Part shown: one piece after another, positions 55,031 to 62,554 of the stretch
Position numbering within the stretch: position 1 is the first letter of the stretch
Layout: every line of letters begins with the position of its first letter
Origin: Pontibacter arcticus
GTDB taxonomy: Bacteria; Bacteroidota; Bacteroidia; Cytophagales; Hymenobacteraceae
Direction of reading: 5' to 3'
Length of the DNA stretch: 64,000 nucleotides
Assembly (NCBI RefSeq): GCF_003284895.1
Contig: NZ_QMDV01000001.1
Span: 27,080 to 91,079, forward strand
The notes under the pieces: generated by a model
What the model saw: only the letters and a program-made list of their open reading frames with translations
What the model was told of the DNA's origin: nothing
Databases searched by the model: none
Translations under genes and position numbers: made by a program

Positions 55031-55267
55031 CTATTTCGCGTGCTCTTCCAGGTAGCTAACAGCCTGGCCTACAGTAGCGATGTTTTCAGCCTGATCGTCT
55101 GGAATAGAAACGTTGAATTCTTTTTCGAATTCCATGATAAGCTCAACAGTATCTAATGAATCAGCGCCAAGGTCGTTAGTGAAGCTCGCCTCCGGTGTAA
55201 CCTCTGACTCCTCAACACCAAGTTTATCGATGATGATAGCTTTTACTTTTTCTGCGATTTCTGACAT
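55031..55267 (-). CDS. acpP: Acyl carrier protein
   Basis: AcpP carries the growing fatty-acid chain on a phosphopantetheine arm. The 78-residue acidic protein has the attachment Ser37 in the motif [15 protein letters not shown]. The N-terminus [16 protein letters not shown] and the C-terminal helix [11 protein letters not shown] are typical. It is the first gene of the acpP-fabF-rnc group. Its promoter was not clear; a near match with the wrong spacing lies about 45 bases upstream. Confidence 0.97.
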   Translation of the reverse strand: MSEIAEKVKAIIIDKLGVEESEVTPEASFTNDLGADSLDTVELIMEFEKEFNVSIPDDQAENIATVGQAVSYLEEHAK

Positions 55268-55704
55268 TTTTCTTATAGTTTATTAAAACACTGTGCAAAG
55301 AAATAGAATTAGGCAGACAATATCAAAAAAAATTAATCTAATCGTGTTCTGCCTAATGTTTGATCGCTGCCCCAGTGCCTCGTTATGAAATGATACTTAG
55401 CCATGTAACACCTTCGTGGCGCTCCATTTTGTGCTGCATTACCTTACGGTTACCAATAGCTACGGGTTATAAGCCTGCATGCCAGTTGCATTATTCATAC
55501 TTTATACTTCTATTGCATCCTAAAGCCGCAGCAGCGCAAGTACAGGCTGATTTTCAAGTAACCATTTACCATCATTGGCAGTTAATTTCTGCTTAAAAAT
55601 GTATACTTCTACCCTGTAACAGGCTTGTTGAGTAAGCGCTTTATCTGATAATCTGTATCTGAAAACCATTAAACTGCGTTCATTTACTTTGTACCTGAAC
55701 CAGC
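55268..55704. other. Divergent acpP-pyk intergenic region
   Basis: This gap of about 437 bases is the upstream region for both acpP and pyk. It contains a tandem TATACTT pair near 55497-55509 and a single copy near 55600. A short open frame at 55360-55596 has no recognisable features and is not called. No TAnnTTTG box with a partner was found. Confidence 0.55.
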
Positions 55705-57144
55705 ATGATCCGAACTAGCATGATAACTTTTAACAAAACCAAAGTACTGGCAACTGTAGGCCCGGCCTCAAACACATACGATAAGCTGTTTGCGCTTGTA
55801 AAAGAAGGAGTGGATGCTTTCCGTCTTAATTTTTCGCATGGCGAACATGCCGAGCACCTGAAAGTAATCGAGCACGTGCGCGAGATAAACCGCCAGCACC
55901 AGACCAATATCTGTTTGGTGCAAGACCTGCAGGGCCCTAAAATACGGGTAGGCGAGGTGGAGAACGGTGGCGTTGAAATAAAAGAAGGCGAAACTATCAG
56001 GTTGGTTTGCGATGGCTCTCTCAGCACGCCAGGCAGGCTATCGACAGGCTATACAGAACTTGCAAAAGATGTAAATGTAGGTGATGCCATCCTGATAGAC
56101 GATGGTAAACTGGAAGTTACCGTTACCCACACCGATAAGGACTGTGAAATTACGGCCGTTGTAAAGTATGGCGGTATGGTAAAACCACGCAAAGGTATCA
56201 ACTTGCCCGATACCAAAGTATCAGCCCCTTCCCTTACCGAAAAAGACCTGCATGATTTGCATTTTGGTCTTGATAACGATGTGGAGTGGGTGGCGCTTTC
56301 TTTTGTGCGCAGTGTAGATGACATCAGGGAAATAAAGCGCATCATAGCTTCGCGCGGAAAAGATACCCGTGTGATTGCTAAGATAGAGAAGCCGGAAGCC
56401 ATAAAAAACATTGATGAGATTATACATGCGGCCGATGCGCTGATGGTAGCACGCGGCGACCTGGGTGTGGAAGTTGGGATGGAAAAAGTACCGATGATCC
56501 AGAAGATGCTGGTAGAGAAAAGCAACTACGCTTCCAAGCCCGTTATCATCGCTACCCAGATGATGGAAAGTATGATCGTGAACCCCCGCCCTACCCGCGC
56601 CGAAACCAACGATATAGCCAACGCTGTGATTGATGGGGCTGATACGCTGATGCTGAGCGCCGAAACTGCCGTAGGCGCCTACCCTATCGAAACCATCCGA
56701 AGCATGCACATGACCATACAAACGGTAGAGATGCAGGCAGACATCTTCAACAAAAACTTTATACTTAACCCACACGCCGATACTTTCTACAACGACAGCC
56801 TGGTAGCAAACGCCTGTAACCTGGCCCGCGACACCAACGCCCGTGCGATCATCGGTATGACCAAATCCGGCTACACAGCTTTGCAACTGGCCAAGCACCG
56901 CCCAAAATCAGATATTTTTATTTTTACAGAGAAACCCAGCCTGCTTAATACCCTCAACCTGGTGTGGGGCATCCGTGGGTTCTACTATGATAAGTTTGAA
57001 TCAACTGATACCACGATCAACGATATCAAACATATTTTACTGGAGCTGAATTACCTGGATAAAGGCGATGTGTTTATCAATACGGCCAGTATGCCGATTA
57101 AAGAACAGAAGCGTACGAACATGATCAAGCTAAGCATAGCCTAA
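55705..57144 (+). CDS. pyk: Pyruvate kinase
   Basis: Pyk makes pyruvate and ATP from phosphoenolpyruvate in the last step of glycolysis. The 479-residue protein has KVLATVGPAS near the start, and the substrate segment AFRLNFSHGEHAEH and LQDLQGPKIRVGEV. The signature IAKIEKPEAIKNIDEII carries the catalytic Lys. MVARGDLGVEVGMEKVP binds Mg, and TQMMESMI follows. The C-terminal allosteric domain is complete. The ATG at 55705 gives MIRTSMITFNKTK; the internal ATG at 55720 (MITFNKTKVLAT) is equally plausible. It ends in a strong terminator. Confidence 0.96.
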   Translation: MIRTSMITFNKTKVLATVGPASNTYDKLFALVKEGVDAFRLNFSHGEHAEHLKVIEHVREINRQHQTNICLVQDLQGPKIRVGEVENGGVEIKEGETIRLVCDGSLSTPGRLSTGYTELAKDVNVGDAILIDDGKLEVTVTHTDKDCEITAVVKYGGMVKPRKGINLPDTKVSAPSLTEKDLHDLHFGLDNDVEWVALSFVRSVDDIREIKRIIASRGKDTRVIAKIEKPEAIKNIDEIIHAADALMVARGDLGVEVGMEKVPMIQKMLVEKSNYASKPVIIATQMMESMIVNPRPTRAETNDIANAVIDGADTLMLSAETAVGAYPIETIRSMHMTIQTVEMQADIFNKNFILNPHADTFYNDSLVANACNLARDTNARAIIGMTKSGYTALQLAKHRPKSDIFIFTEKPSLLNTLNLVWGIRGFYYDKFESTDTTINDIKHILLELNYLDKGDVFINTASMPIKEQKRTNMIKLSIA

Positions 57145-57156
57145 GTATACTTCATT

Positions 57157-57203
57157 AAATAAAAAAGCCGCTGCATCATTTAAATGCAGCGGCTTTTTTA
57201 TTT
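57157..57203 (+). terminator. Terminator after pyk
   Basis: A perfect 20-base-pair stem (57157-57176 with 57184-57203) has the core AAAGCCGCTGCAT and its complement, followed by T residues. Directly before it is the palindrome AAGTATACTT (57143-57152), formed by two overlapping heptamers. Confidence 0.9.
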
Positions 57204-57262
57204 GATGAAAGTATAGCGAAATCTAAAAGTATATCCTTCGGATTTATACTTGCTACAAGCAC

Positions 57263-57294
57263 AAAAAGCCTTACACGAATGTGCAAGGCTTTTT
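57263..57294 (-). terminator. Terminator of rpsT
   Basis: AAAAAGCCTT (57263-57272) pairs with AAGGCTTTTT (57285-57294) around a 12-base loop. It lies about 20 bases beyond the rpsT stop on the minus strand, with a T-run on that strand. Confidence 0.85.
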
Positions 57295-57315
57295 GCAAAA
57301 TATCTTTGGCAGAAA

Positions 57316-57582
57316 TTAAGCTGCTACCGGTGCTAAACCGTTCACAAACTTAGCAAGCTTCGACTTGTTGTGAGCTGCTTTGTTTTTGTGAATAATGTTT
57401 TTCTTAGCCAGACGGTCGATCATAGAAGATACTGTCTTGAACAGCTGTTGCGCCTCGGCCTGGTCAGTTGTGCCTTGCAGCCTTTTTATGAAAGTACGAG
57501 TAGTTTTCGCCTGATATCTGTTACGAAGACGTTTAGCGTTATTCGCTCTGATTCTCTTTAATGCCGACTTATGGTTAGCCAT
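57316..57582 (-). CDS. rpsT: 30S ribosomal protein S20
   Basis: S20 binds 16S rRNA as an all-helical bundle. The 88-residue basic protein starts MANHKSALKRIRANNAKRLR and ends with HKNKAAHNKSKLAKFVNGL, both typical. It is a single-gene unit with its own promoter (57627-57658) and terminator. The gene is free of the AAGTATA motif. Confidence 0.97.
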   Translation of the reverse strand: MANHKSALKRIRANNAKRLRNRYQAKTTRTFIKRLQGTTDQAEAQQLFKTVSSMIDRLAKKNIIHKNKAAHNKSKLAKFVNGLAPVAA

Positions 57583-57626
57583 GTGATTCTATAATAATTA
57601 AATTTCTTTGTTCCTGAATGAGTTTG

Positions 57627-57658
57627 CAAAGGTATACCCTTTACTATTAATTTCCAAA
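57627..57658 (-). promoter_or_regulatory. Predicted promoter of rpsT
   Basis: On the minus strand TTTG (57658-57655) is followed after 20 bases by TACCTTTG (57634-57627), an exact match to the Bacteroidota TTTG-N19/20-TAnnTTTG consensus. It lies about 45 bases upstream of the rpsT ATG. Confidence 0.75.
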
Positions 57659-57826
57659 GCGATACTACAACAAAATTGCTGCTTCAGAAATAATTTGTGC
57701 AAATATAACACTTTCTTCCAAGCCATCATACTACAACTTTACTATGTTTTGTGGCAGCAGGCTATACTATAACACTTATTGGGCGGGTTAGTTCACGTAA
57801 AGAGTTTATACACAGGCGTACACAAA

Positions 57827-57860
57827 AAAAGCCACTGCTAAAAGTATAGCAGCGGCTTTT
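57827..57860 (-). terminator. Terminator of the small lipoprotein gene
   Basis: AAAAGCCACTGCTA pairs with TAGCAGCGGCTTTT with one mismatch. The loop overlaps an AAGTATA motif. It lies about 55 bases beyond the stop of the minus-strand lipoprotein gene. Confidence 0.75.
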
Positions 57861-57916
57861 CGTTTTAAATCAAGTATAAATGAGCGGTTTTAATTAAACC
57901 GCTACAAGCAAACTTT

Positions 57917-58324
57917 CTAGTCTCTAAAGCGTGCCTGTACTTTATCTTCAGTTTTTTTGTAGCGATCTTTTACCTTCTGCCATCTGCTTTTTGTTTCATC
58001 GTCCCAGTCAGCACTTTTGGCTTCCATTTCAGCTTCGCGCTTCTTATAATCAGCTTTCATCTGCTCCCACTCTTCTTCTGTAGCGGTTTCAGCTCTGGTC
58101 TCATTCTCATCCGTCCAGATAGCCATTTCGTTGTTTTCCTGGTTTAGCTCGTCACCTGCTTCATTCATTTCGGCCTGGGCTTCGTCAGTGGCTGCACCTA
58201 TTTCGGTTTGCGCTTCGTTTACTTCTGCATTAGTTTCGTTCTGAGATTCCTGGGTGCAGGCAAACATAAACGCGCCTACTGCAAATGCTACTCCTATCGA
58301 TTTGATTGTTGATGAAATTTCCAT
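57917..58324 (-). CDS. Small Glu-rich lipoprotein of unknown function
   Basis: This 135-residue protein has an N-terminal lipoprotein signal (SIGVAFAVGAFMFAC, lipobox Cys at residue 23). The remaining part is highly charged and rich in Glu, Asn and Ala (NEAQTEIGAATDEAQAEMNE), probably a long helix or coiled coil. A basic C-terminus follows (WQKVKDRYKKTEDKVQARF). It resembles small stress-related lipoproteins of Bacteroidota in shape, but I do not recognise the family. It stands alone, with a terminator behind it and no clear promoter. Confidence 0.72.
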   Translation of the reverse strand: MEISSTIKSIGVAFAVGAFMFACTQESQNETNAEVNEAQTEIGAATDEAQAEMNEAGDELNQENNEMAIWTDENETRAETATEEEWEQMKADYKKREAEMEAKSADWDDETKSRWQKVKDRYKKTEDKVQARFRD

Positions 58325-58439
58325 AGTATATATATTGTTGATGTAAGACCTAATACGCGTATAACTAAATATTGATATATAAAATCCGCATATTAAGGTA
58401 AATTTGAAATACTATCTCATTTAAGTTAAATTTTAAACC

Positions 58440-59393
58440 ATGCCCCTCTTACCCTCTGCCTACAGAGCCCCTTTCTATCTTTTTAACGGACATCTGCAAA
58501 CCATTGTACCCAGCTTGTTCAGGCAGGTGACTGGCATTACGTATACCCGCGAACGCCTATCAACACCAGACAACGACTTCCTGGATCTGGATTGGTCCAG
58601 AGTGGGCGCTGATGCGCTGCTTATACTTTCGCATGGCCTGGAAGGCGACACAATGCGCCCATATATGCAGGGTATGGTAAAGGCTTTTAATGAGCGGAGC
58701 ATTGATGCACTGGCCTGGAATTACCGGAGTTGCAGCGGCGAACCAAACAAGCTGCTCCGCTCCTACCATTTAGGCGCTTCCGACGATCTGGGAATTGTAA
58801 TTCAGCATGCGCTGGCAACCAACGCTTACAAGAAAGTATACCTGACAGGCTTTAGCGCCGGCGGTAATATCACCCTTAAATATTTAGGCGAAGCTCCGGA
58901 TCAGGTGCCGGCAGAAGTACAGCGTGCAGCTGTTTTTTCAGTGCCGATCGATCTGAAAAGCTCTGCAAAACGAATCTCTAAAGTATACACACGCCGTTTC
59001 CTGAAAAGCCTGGGCAAAAAACTGGAGCAGAAAAAAGCGCTTTACCCCGATGACCTCGACCTGAAGGCGTATAACGTATTGTGGTCTTTTCCGGAGTTTG
59101 ATAACCGCTATACCGCGCCGCTGCATGGTTTTAAAGATGCCGATGATTATTATGCACGCTCCAGCTCCAAACAGTTTATAGCAAGTATAAAAGTGCCTAC
59201 GCTACTGGTTAACGCCCTGAACGACCCTTTTTTAACGCCAGATTGCTACCCGGTGCAGGAAGCTGAAAACAGCAGCACTTTTTACCTCGAAACCCCGGCT
59301 ACCGGCGGCCACGTAGGTTTTGCATCCACAGCGGGCAATGGCCTGTTTTATTCCGAAGAAAGAGCGCTTCAGTTTTTACTGGATGAAGTATAA
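58440..59393 (+). CDS. YheT-family alpha/beta hydrolase
   Basis: This 317-residue protein belongs to the YheT/ABHD1-3 group of alpha/beta hydrolases. Family segments are FNGHLQTIVPSLFR at the start and ILSHGLEGDTMRPYMQGM. The nucleophile Ser is in TGFSAGGNITLKYLGE, the Asp in LVNALNDPFLTPDCYP and the His in ATGGHVGFAS. There is no signal peptide. Members are esterases of uncertain substrate. A -7-like box (TAAATTTG, 58399-58406) lies about 34 bases before the ATG. The stop codon TAA is part of an AAGTATAA motif (GAA GTA TAA). Confidence 0.9.
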   Translation: MPLLPSAYRAPFYLFNGHLQTIVPSLFRQVTGITYTRERLSTPDNDFLDLDWSRVGADALLILSHGLEGDTMRPYMQGMVKAFNERSIDALAWNYRSCSGEPNKLLRSYHLGASDDLGIVIQHALATNAYKKVYLTGFSAGGNITLKYLGEAPDQVPAEVQRAAVFSVPIDLKSSAKRISKVYTRRFLKSLGKKLEQKKALYPDDLDLKAYNVLWSFPEFDNRYTAPLHGFKDADDYYARSSSKQFIASIKVPTLLVNALNDPFLTPDCYPVQEAENSSTFYLETPATGGHVGFASTAGNGLFYSEERALQFLLDEV

Positions 59394-59399
59394 ACTACT

Positions 59400-60038
59400 T
59401 TATTTAAGCGGCACGTAAATCACTTTCTTCGTTTCGAAAAATTCTTCTTCGAAGTATAAGCTTAGGTCAAAAGATTTGGTCACTAAACCCGATTCGGCAA
59501 TTTCTTCTGCCAAATCGCCGCCTTTCAGGTAATACAAGCCCTCTATCGGCGAACCGGTTTTCTTGAAACTGTTCATCACCCATGGCCAGAAATTAGCGAG
59601 GCGCGTCACAGCGCGGCTTACCACAAAATCATACTTGTCGCGTACCTGCTCGGCCCGGATGTGCGAGGCCGTTACGTTATGTAAATGCAGTTCGCGCGCT
59701 ATTTCCTGCACCACATGTATCTTTTTGCCGATAGAATCCACCAGATGAAATTTAACTTCCGGAAACATAATGGCAAGCGGCAAGCCCGGCAAACCACCAC
59801 CTGTGCCCACATCCATCACCGAGGTATGATCCGGAAACTGAACCACTTTGGCAATGCCCAGCGAGTGCAGGATGTGATGTACCCCCAACTGATCCATATC
59901 CTTGCGGGATACCACATTTATTTTCTGGTTCCATTCTTCGAACAGCGCACCGAGTTGCTCATACTTTTGTAACTGGTCTTCGGTGAGCGCAGGAAAGTAA
60001 CCTGAAAGCAGCGTGCGGATGGTAGTGGAGTGTGGCAT
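59400..60038 (-). CDS. rsmG: 16S rRNA (guanine-527-N7) methyltransferase
   Basis: RsmG methylates G527 of 16S rRNA. The 212-residue protein has the family N-terminus with LFEEWNQKINVVSRKD. The SAM-binding motif is VMDVGTGGGLPGLPLAIMFP, followed by FHLVDSIGKKIHVVQEI and the VVSRAV segment (YDFVVSRAVTRLANFWPW). The length is usual. It converges with the YheT gene (six-base gap). The start is 50 bases from a small membrane-protein gene on the same strand, with an ATTACGAATT-type repeat between. Confidence 0.95.
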   Translation of the reverse strand: MPHSTTIRTLLSGYFPALTEDQLQKYEQLGALFEEWNQKINVVSRKDMDQLGVHHILHSLGIAKVVQFPDHTSVMDVGTGGGLPGLPLAIMFPEVKFHLVDSIGKKIHVVQEIARELHLHNVTASHIRAEQVRDKYDFVVSRAVTRLANFWPWVMNSFKKTGSPIEGLYYLKGGDLAEEIAESGLVTKSFDLSLYFEEEFFETKKVIYVPLK

Positions 60039-60043
60039 TTTTT

Positions 60044-60082
60044 GAATTATGAATTATGAATTAGTAATTAAGAATTACGAAT
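60044..60082. repeat. ATTATGAATT/ATTACGAATT repeat
   Basis: Short direct repeats of GAATTATGAATTATGAATTA, then AATTAAGAATTACGAAT, lie between rsmG and the small membrane-protein gene. The unit is the same as in the inverted repeats at 44827-45017 and 63687-63776. Confidence 0.6.
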
Positions 60083-60088
60083 GCTTTT

Positions 60089-60316
60089 TTAGTTGATCAT
60101 GAAGTATAAAACGGCTGCTATTATTCCGACAAAAGCGACAACGGCCAGTGCCATAAATGCATCAAAAAGCAGCGACAGGCCTGCGTTGCGGTAACGGCCT
60201 TCGTACTTCGTGGCCAGCTCCTGCTCAATTTTATCCTGCTTACGCAAACGCACCTGCAAGTATAATTTACCTGCACTCGAAAGTATAAAATCTGTAAAGG
60301 AACCGGACGTAGCCAT
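60089..60316 (-). CDS. Small single-pass membrane protein
   Basis: This 75-residue protein has a polar N-terminus of about 45 residues (LYLQVRLRKQDKIEQELAT) and one membrane helix at the end (FMALAVVAFVGIIAAVLYFMI). I do not know the family. It lies on the same strand just upstream of rsmG (50 bases) and downstream of the sequence behind the sigma-factor gene, so co-transcription with rsmG is possible. It has no signal peptide, and the tail-anchored layout would leave the charged part in the cytoplasm. Confidence 0.65.
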   Translation of the reverse strand: MATSGSFTDFILSSAGKLYLQVRLRKQDKIEQELATKYEGRYRNAGLSLLFDAFMALAVVAFVGIIAAVLYFMIN

Positions 60317-60467
60317 AGTTTACTGTAAAGCCTGCTATTATTTTAATGTAGCTGAGCTGCAAAAGTATGAAATACTAAGGAAACAGGCATAAAAGTATAA
60401 AGCCCCGGCTGCACAAAGGCAACAGGGGCTTTAACCGTAATCAATAATTAACCTTAATAAAATATTG

Positions 60468-61076
60468 CTAGATAAGGTGCTTCTTGTTCTTCACCATGTC
60501 ATAGAGCAGTTCGCGGGCGCGGTGCAGTTGCGCTTTTACGGTGCCTAGCGGCGCATTCAGTTCTGTAGCGATTTCCTCATAGCTCAGCTCGTTAAAGTAA
60601 CGCAGTGTAACCAGGCGCTGGTATTTATCCGGAAGCTTGGCCACTACATATTGCATGATTTCGATCTTCTGGTTTTTGATCGCTTCTTCCTGCGGGTTCA
60701 GGTTCTTGTCTTTAAAATCGATGGTGATTTCGTCGCCGTTGTCGATCTTAATGGCAGAATCTATACTCATCGTCTTGATCCTGTTTTTACGGATAAAGTC
60801 GATGCAGTTGTTGGTAGCGATCCGGAACAGCCAGGTACTGAAAGCATACTCCGGGTTAAATTTGTGCAGGTTTCTGAAAGCTTTCGCAAAAGCTTCTATC
60901 GTTAAGTCCTCGGCATCATCGGCATTGCGCACCATCTTTAAAACCACGTGGTAAACGGGCTTTTTGTAGATGCTCATCAGCTCGGCATATGCTTTTTCGT
61001 CGTTATCTTCTACTGCCGCCTGTATGAGTTTGAAGTCATGCTTTGCCTTTGCAGAGAATTGTTTGTTTACTTCCAT
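60468..61076 (-). CDS. ECF-type RNA polymerase sigma factor
   Basis: This 202-residue sigma-70 family factor of the extracytoplasmic type has sigma region 2 in AEDLTIEAFAKAFRNLHKFN and FSTWLFRIATNNCIDFIRKN. Region 4 is LSYEEIATELNAPLGTVKAQLHRARELLYD. The linker between them (about residues 100-140) is longer than usual (SAIKIDNGDEITIDFKDKN). No anti-sigma factor gene lies beside it, so its trigger is not evident. Its start overlaps the end of the upstream glycosyltransferase gene by ten bases, which suggests translational coupling. Confidence 0.9.
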   Translation of the reverse strand: MEVNKQFSAKAKHDFKLIQAAVEDNDEKAYAELMSIYKKPVYHVVLKMVRNADDAEDLTIEAFAKAFRNLHKFNPEYAFSTWLFRIATNNCIDFIRKNRIKTMSIDSAIKIDNGDEITIDFKDKNLNPQEEAIKNQKIEIMQYVVAKLPDKYQRLVTLRYFNELSYEEIATELNAPLGTVKAQLHRARELLYDMVKNKKHLI

Positions 61077-62170
61077 CTGAATTTTTTATACATTAATACA
61101 GATACCCCAAGAATCAGGTAATTGAAAAAATATGCCGCATCAAGCACAGGCAACAAAGGCCAGCGTACTTTATCATTCAGCCGCCGGGCGCACCGAACGT
61201 AAGCAGGAATAACTGCCAGGTAACGCACCCCAATAAGCGCTCCCAAGATAGCTAAATGAGCGCTCATAACAAGAATAACGCCTGAAAGTATGTAAAAAAG
61301 TATATTTGCTGATACAAAGGCACCTATCCTTCTTCTGTCTTTTCGGCTGTAACGATGCCCCACAGACATGTGTCTTCTCTTCTGCGTTATCCATTCCCGA
61401 AACGTCTTTTTAGGAATGCTGGATGTCTGCGCCTCTTTGTCTAGTACGATGCTTATTTTACTGTTGCTGGCAGCGTCGCGTACAAAAAGATCATCGTCGC
61501 CGCCTAGTATTCTGATATGCGATGCAAACCCCTTGTTCTTAAAGAAACATGATTTGGTGTAAGATAAATTCCTCCCGACACCCATGTAGGCCTCTGCCTT
61601 GTTTGCATGAGACAGATACTGTATTCCGGTCAGCAAGGTTTCATAACGCACCAACTCATTTAAAAATCCTTTGAATTGTACATAAGGAGAATAACCCAAT
61701 ACTACTTCTGCGCCGTTTGCGTAGCCTTTCTGCATATTTTCGATCCAATTCTGACTGAATGGCCGGCAGTCTGCATCGGTAAAAAGCAGGTGTTCATATT
61801 TAGCTGCTCTTATACCCAGCGCCAACGCATACTTCTTCGAGTTAAGGTATTCCGGCGTCTTCTTTACCGTGATAACCCGGAAGTTCTGGAATTGTTTTTC
61901 GAGCTCGTAGAGGTAAAATTCTGTATCGTCGTCTGAGCGGTCGTTTATCACGATAACCTCAAATTCAGGGTAGTTCTGGTCTAAAAGTAACGGCAGCAGC
62001 TCAAATAAATTATCCTGCTCGTTATGGGCAGCCACAATTACCGACACCGGCAACTGCACCTTGCTTTCCGGATCTTTATAAGAAGCAAGCGGCAGAAAAT
62101 AAAAAAACACAAAGTATAGCTGTACCAGCACACAAAGCCCGAGCAGGCTTAGAAGTATAATTGTAATCAA
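61067..62170 (-). CDS. Family 2 glycosyltransferase with membrane anchor
   Basis: This 367-residue membrane glycosyltransferase has one N-terminal helix (IILLSLLGLCVLVQLYFVFF) and a GT-A domain with PVSVIVAAHNEQDNLFELLP. The DXD-type motif is LFTDADCRP and a catalytic-type Asp lies in ILGGDDDLFVRDA. KRRHMSVGHRY corresponds to the Q/RXXRW region. Two or three helices follow at about residues 280-350. Family 2 enzymes of this shape make surface polysaccharides or glycolipids; the product is unknown. It precedes and overlaps the sigma-factor gene. Confidence 0.87.
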   Translation of the reverse strand: MITIILLSLLGLCVLVQLYFVFFYFLPLASYKDPESKVQLPVSVIVAAHNEQDNLFELLPLLLDQNYPEFEVIVINDRSDDDTEFYLYELEKQFQNFRVITVKKTPEYLNSKKYALALGIRAAKYEHLLFTDADCRPFSQNWIENMQKGYANGAEVVLGYSPYVQFKGFLNELVRYETLLTGIQYLSHANKAEAYMGVGRNLSYTKSCFFKNKGFASHIRILGGDDDLFVRDAASNSKISIVLDKEAQTSSIPKKTFREWITQKRRHMSVGHRYSRKDRRRIGAFVSANILFYILSGVILVMSAHLAILGALIGVRYLAVIPAYVRCARRLNDKVRWPLLPVLDAAYFFNYLILGVSVLMYKKFRWK

Positions 62171-62554
62171 GTTCCCTGATTGCTTAAATGTTCAGTGACC
62201 GGATTGTTTAACACTTTTGCAGTTACATGCTCTTCCGTGTTTATACTTCCGAGGATGTTGCACCGAGAATCTATACTTTGACAAGCAGCGCCGGTACCTG
62301 AAGGCGGCCTGTACAAAGCAAAAATCGATTCAGTGGTTTAGCCATTAAACAATTCAGCCATCCAAATTTAATCATTAAATACCCATTTGCGAAGCCTCTT
62401 CTTATTTTATACTTGTGTATAGTTTGTGGGCACGGACTTTGTATCTTTGCGGGTTAATAAAATTTTCAGAACTAAAGCAGCATAAGGCTTTTAGCCTTTT
62501 CGGTTTACAGGTTTGGCAGTGGCCTTATTTTTGAAACCGGTTTCATATACAACC
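62171..62554. other. Divergent region between the glycosyltransferase gene and tgt
   Basis: About 380 bases with three TATACTT motifs (near 62241, 62272 and 62407) and a clear -7 box for tgt, TATCTTTG at 62442-62449. TTTG occurs 15 bases upstream of that box rather than the usual 19-20. No gene is evident; the open frame from 62513 continues into tgt, but its first 14 codons are not family-like. Confidence 0.6.
62442..62449 (+). promoter_or_regulatory. Probable promoter -7 box for tgt
   Basis: TATCTTTG matches the Bacteroidota TAnnTTTG box and lies about 105 bases before the tgt start. A TTTG at 62423-62426 is closer than the usual spacing, so only the -7 box is convincing. Confidence 0.5.

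Larger units (their letters stand above)
57583..57916. other. Gap between rpsT and the small lipoprotein gene
   Basis: About 330 bases. It holds the rpsT promoter on the left and the terminator of the minus-strand lipoprotein gene on the right. Between them (about 57670-57820) I see nothing distinct. Confidence 0.6.

Noticed and set aside
55360..55596. Open frame of 78 codons between acpP and pyk
   Set aside because: No family features, no ribosome-binding site, and it reads through TATACTT motifs; it looks like chance in a promoter region.
15300..62450. TATACTT as the Bacteroidota promoter -7 box
   Set aside because: The box is TAnnTTTG; TATACTTTG has three bases between TA and TTTG, and copies lie inside genes on both strands and after stop codons.
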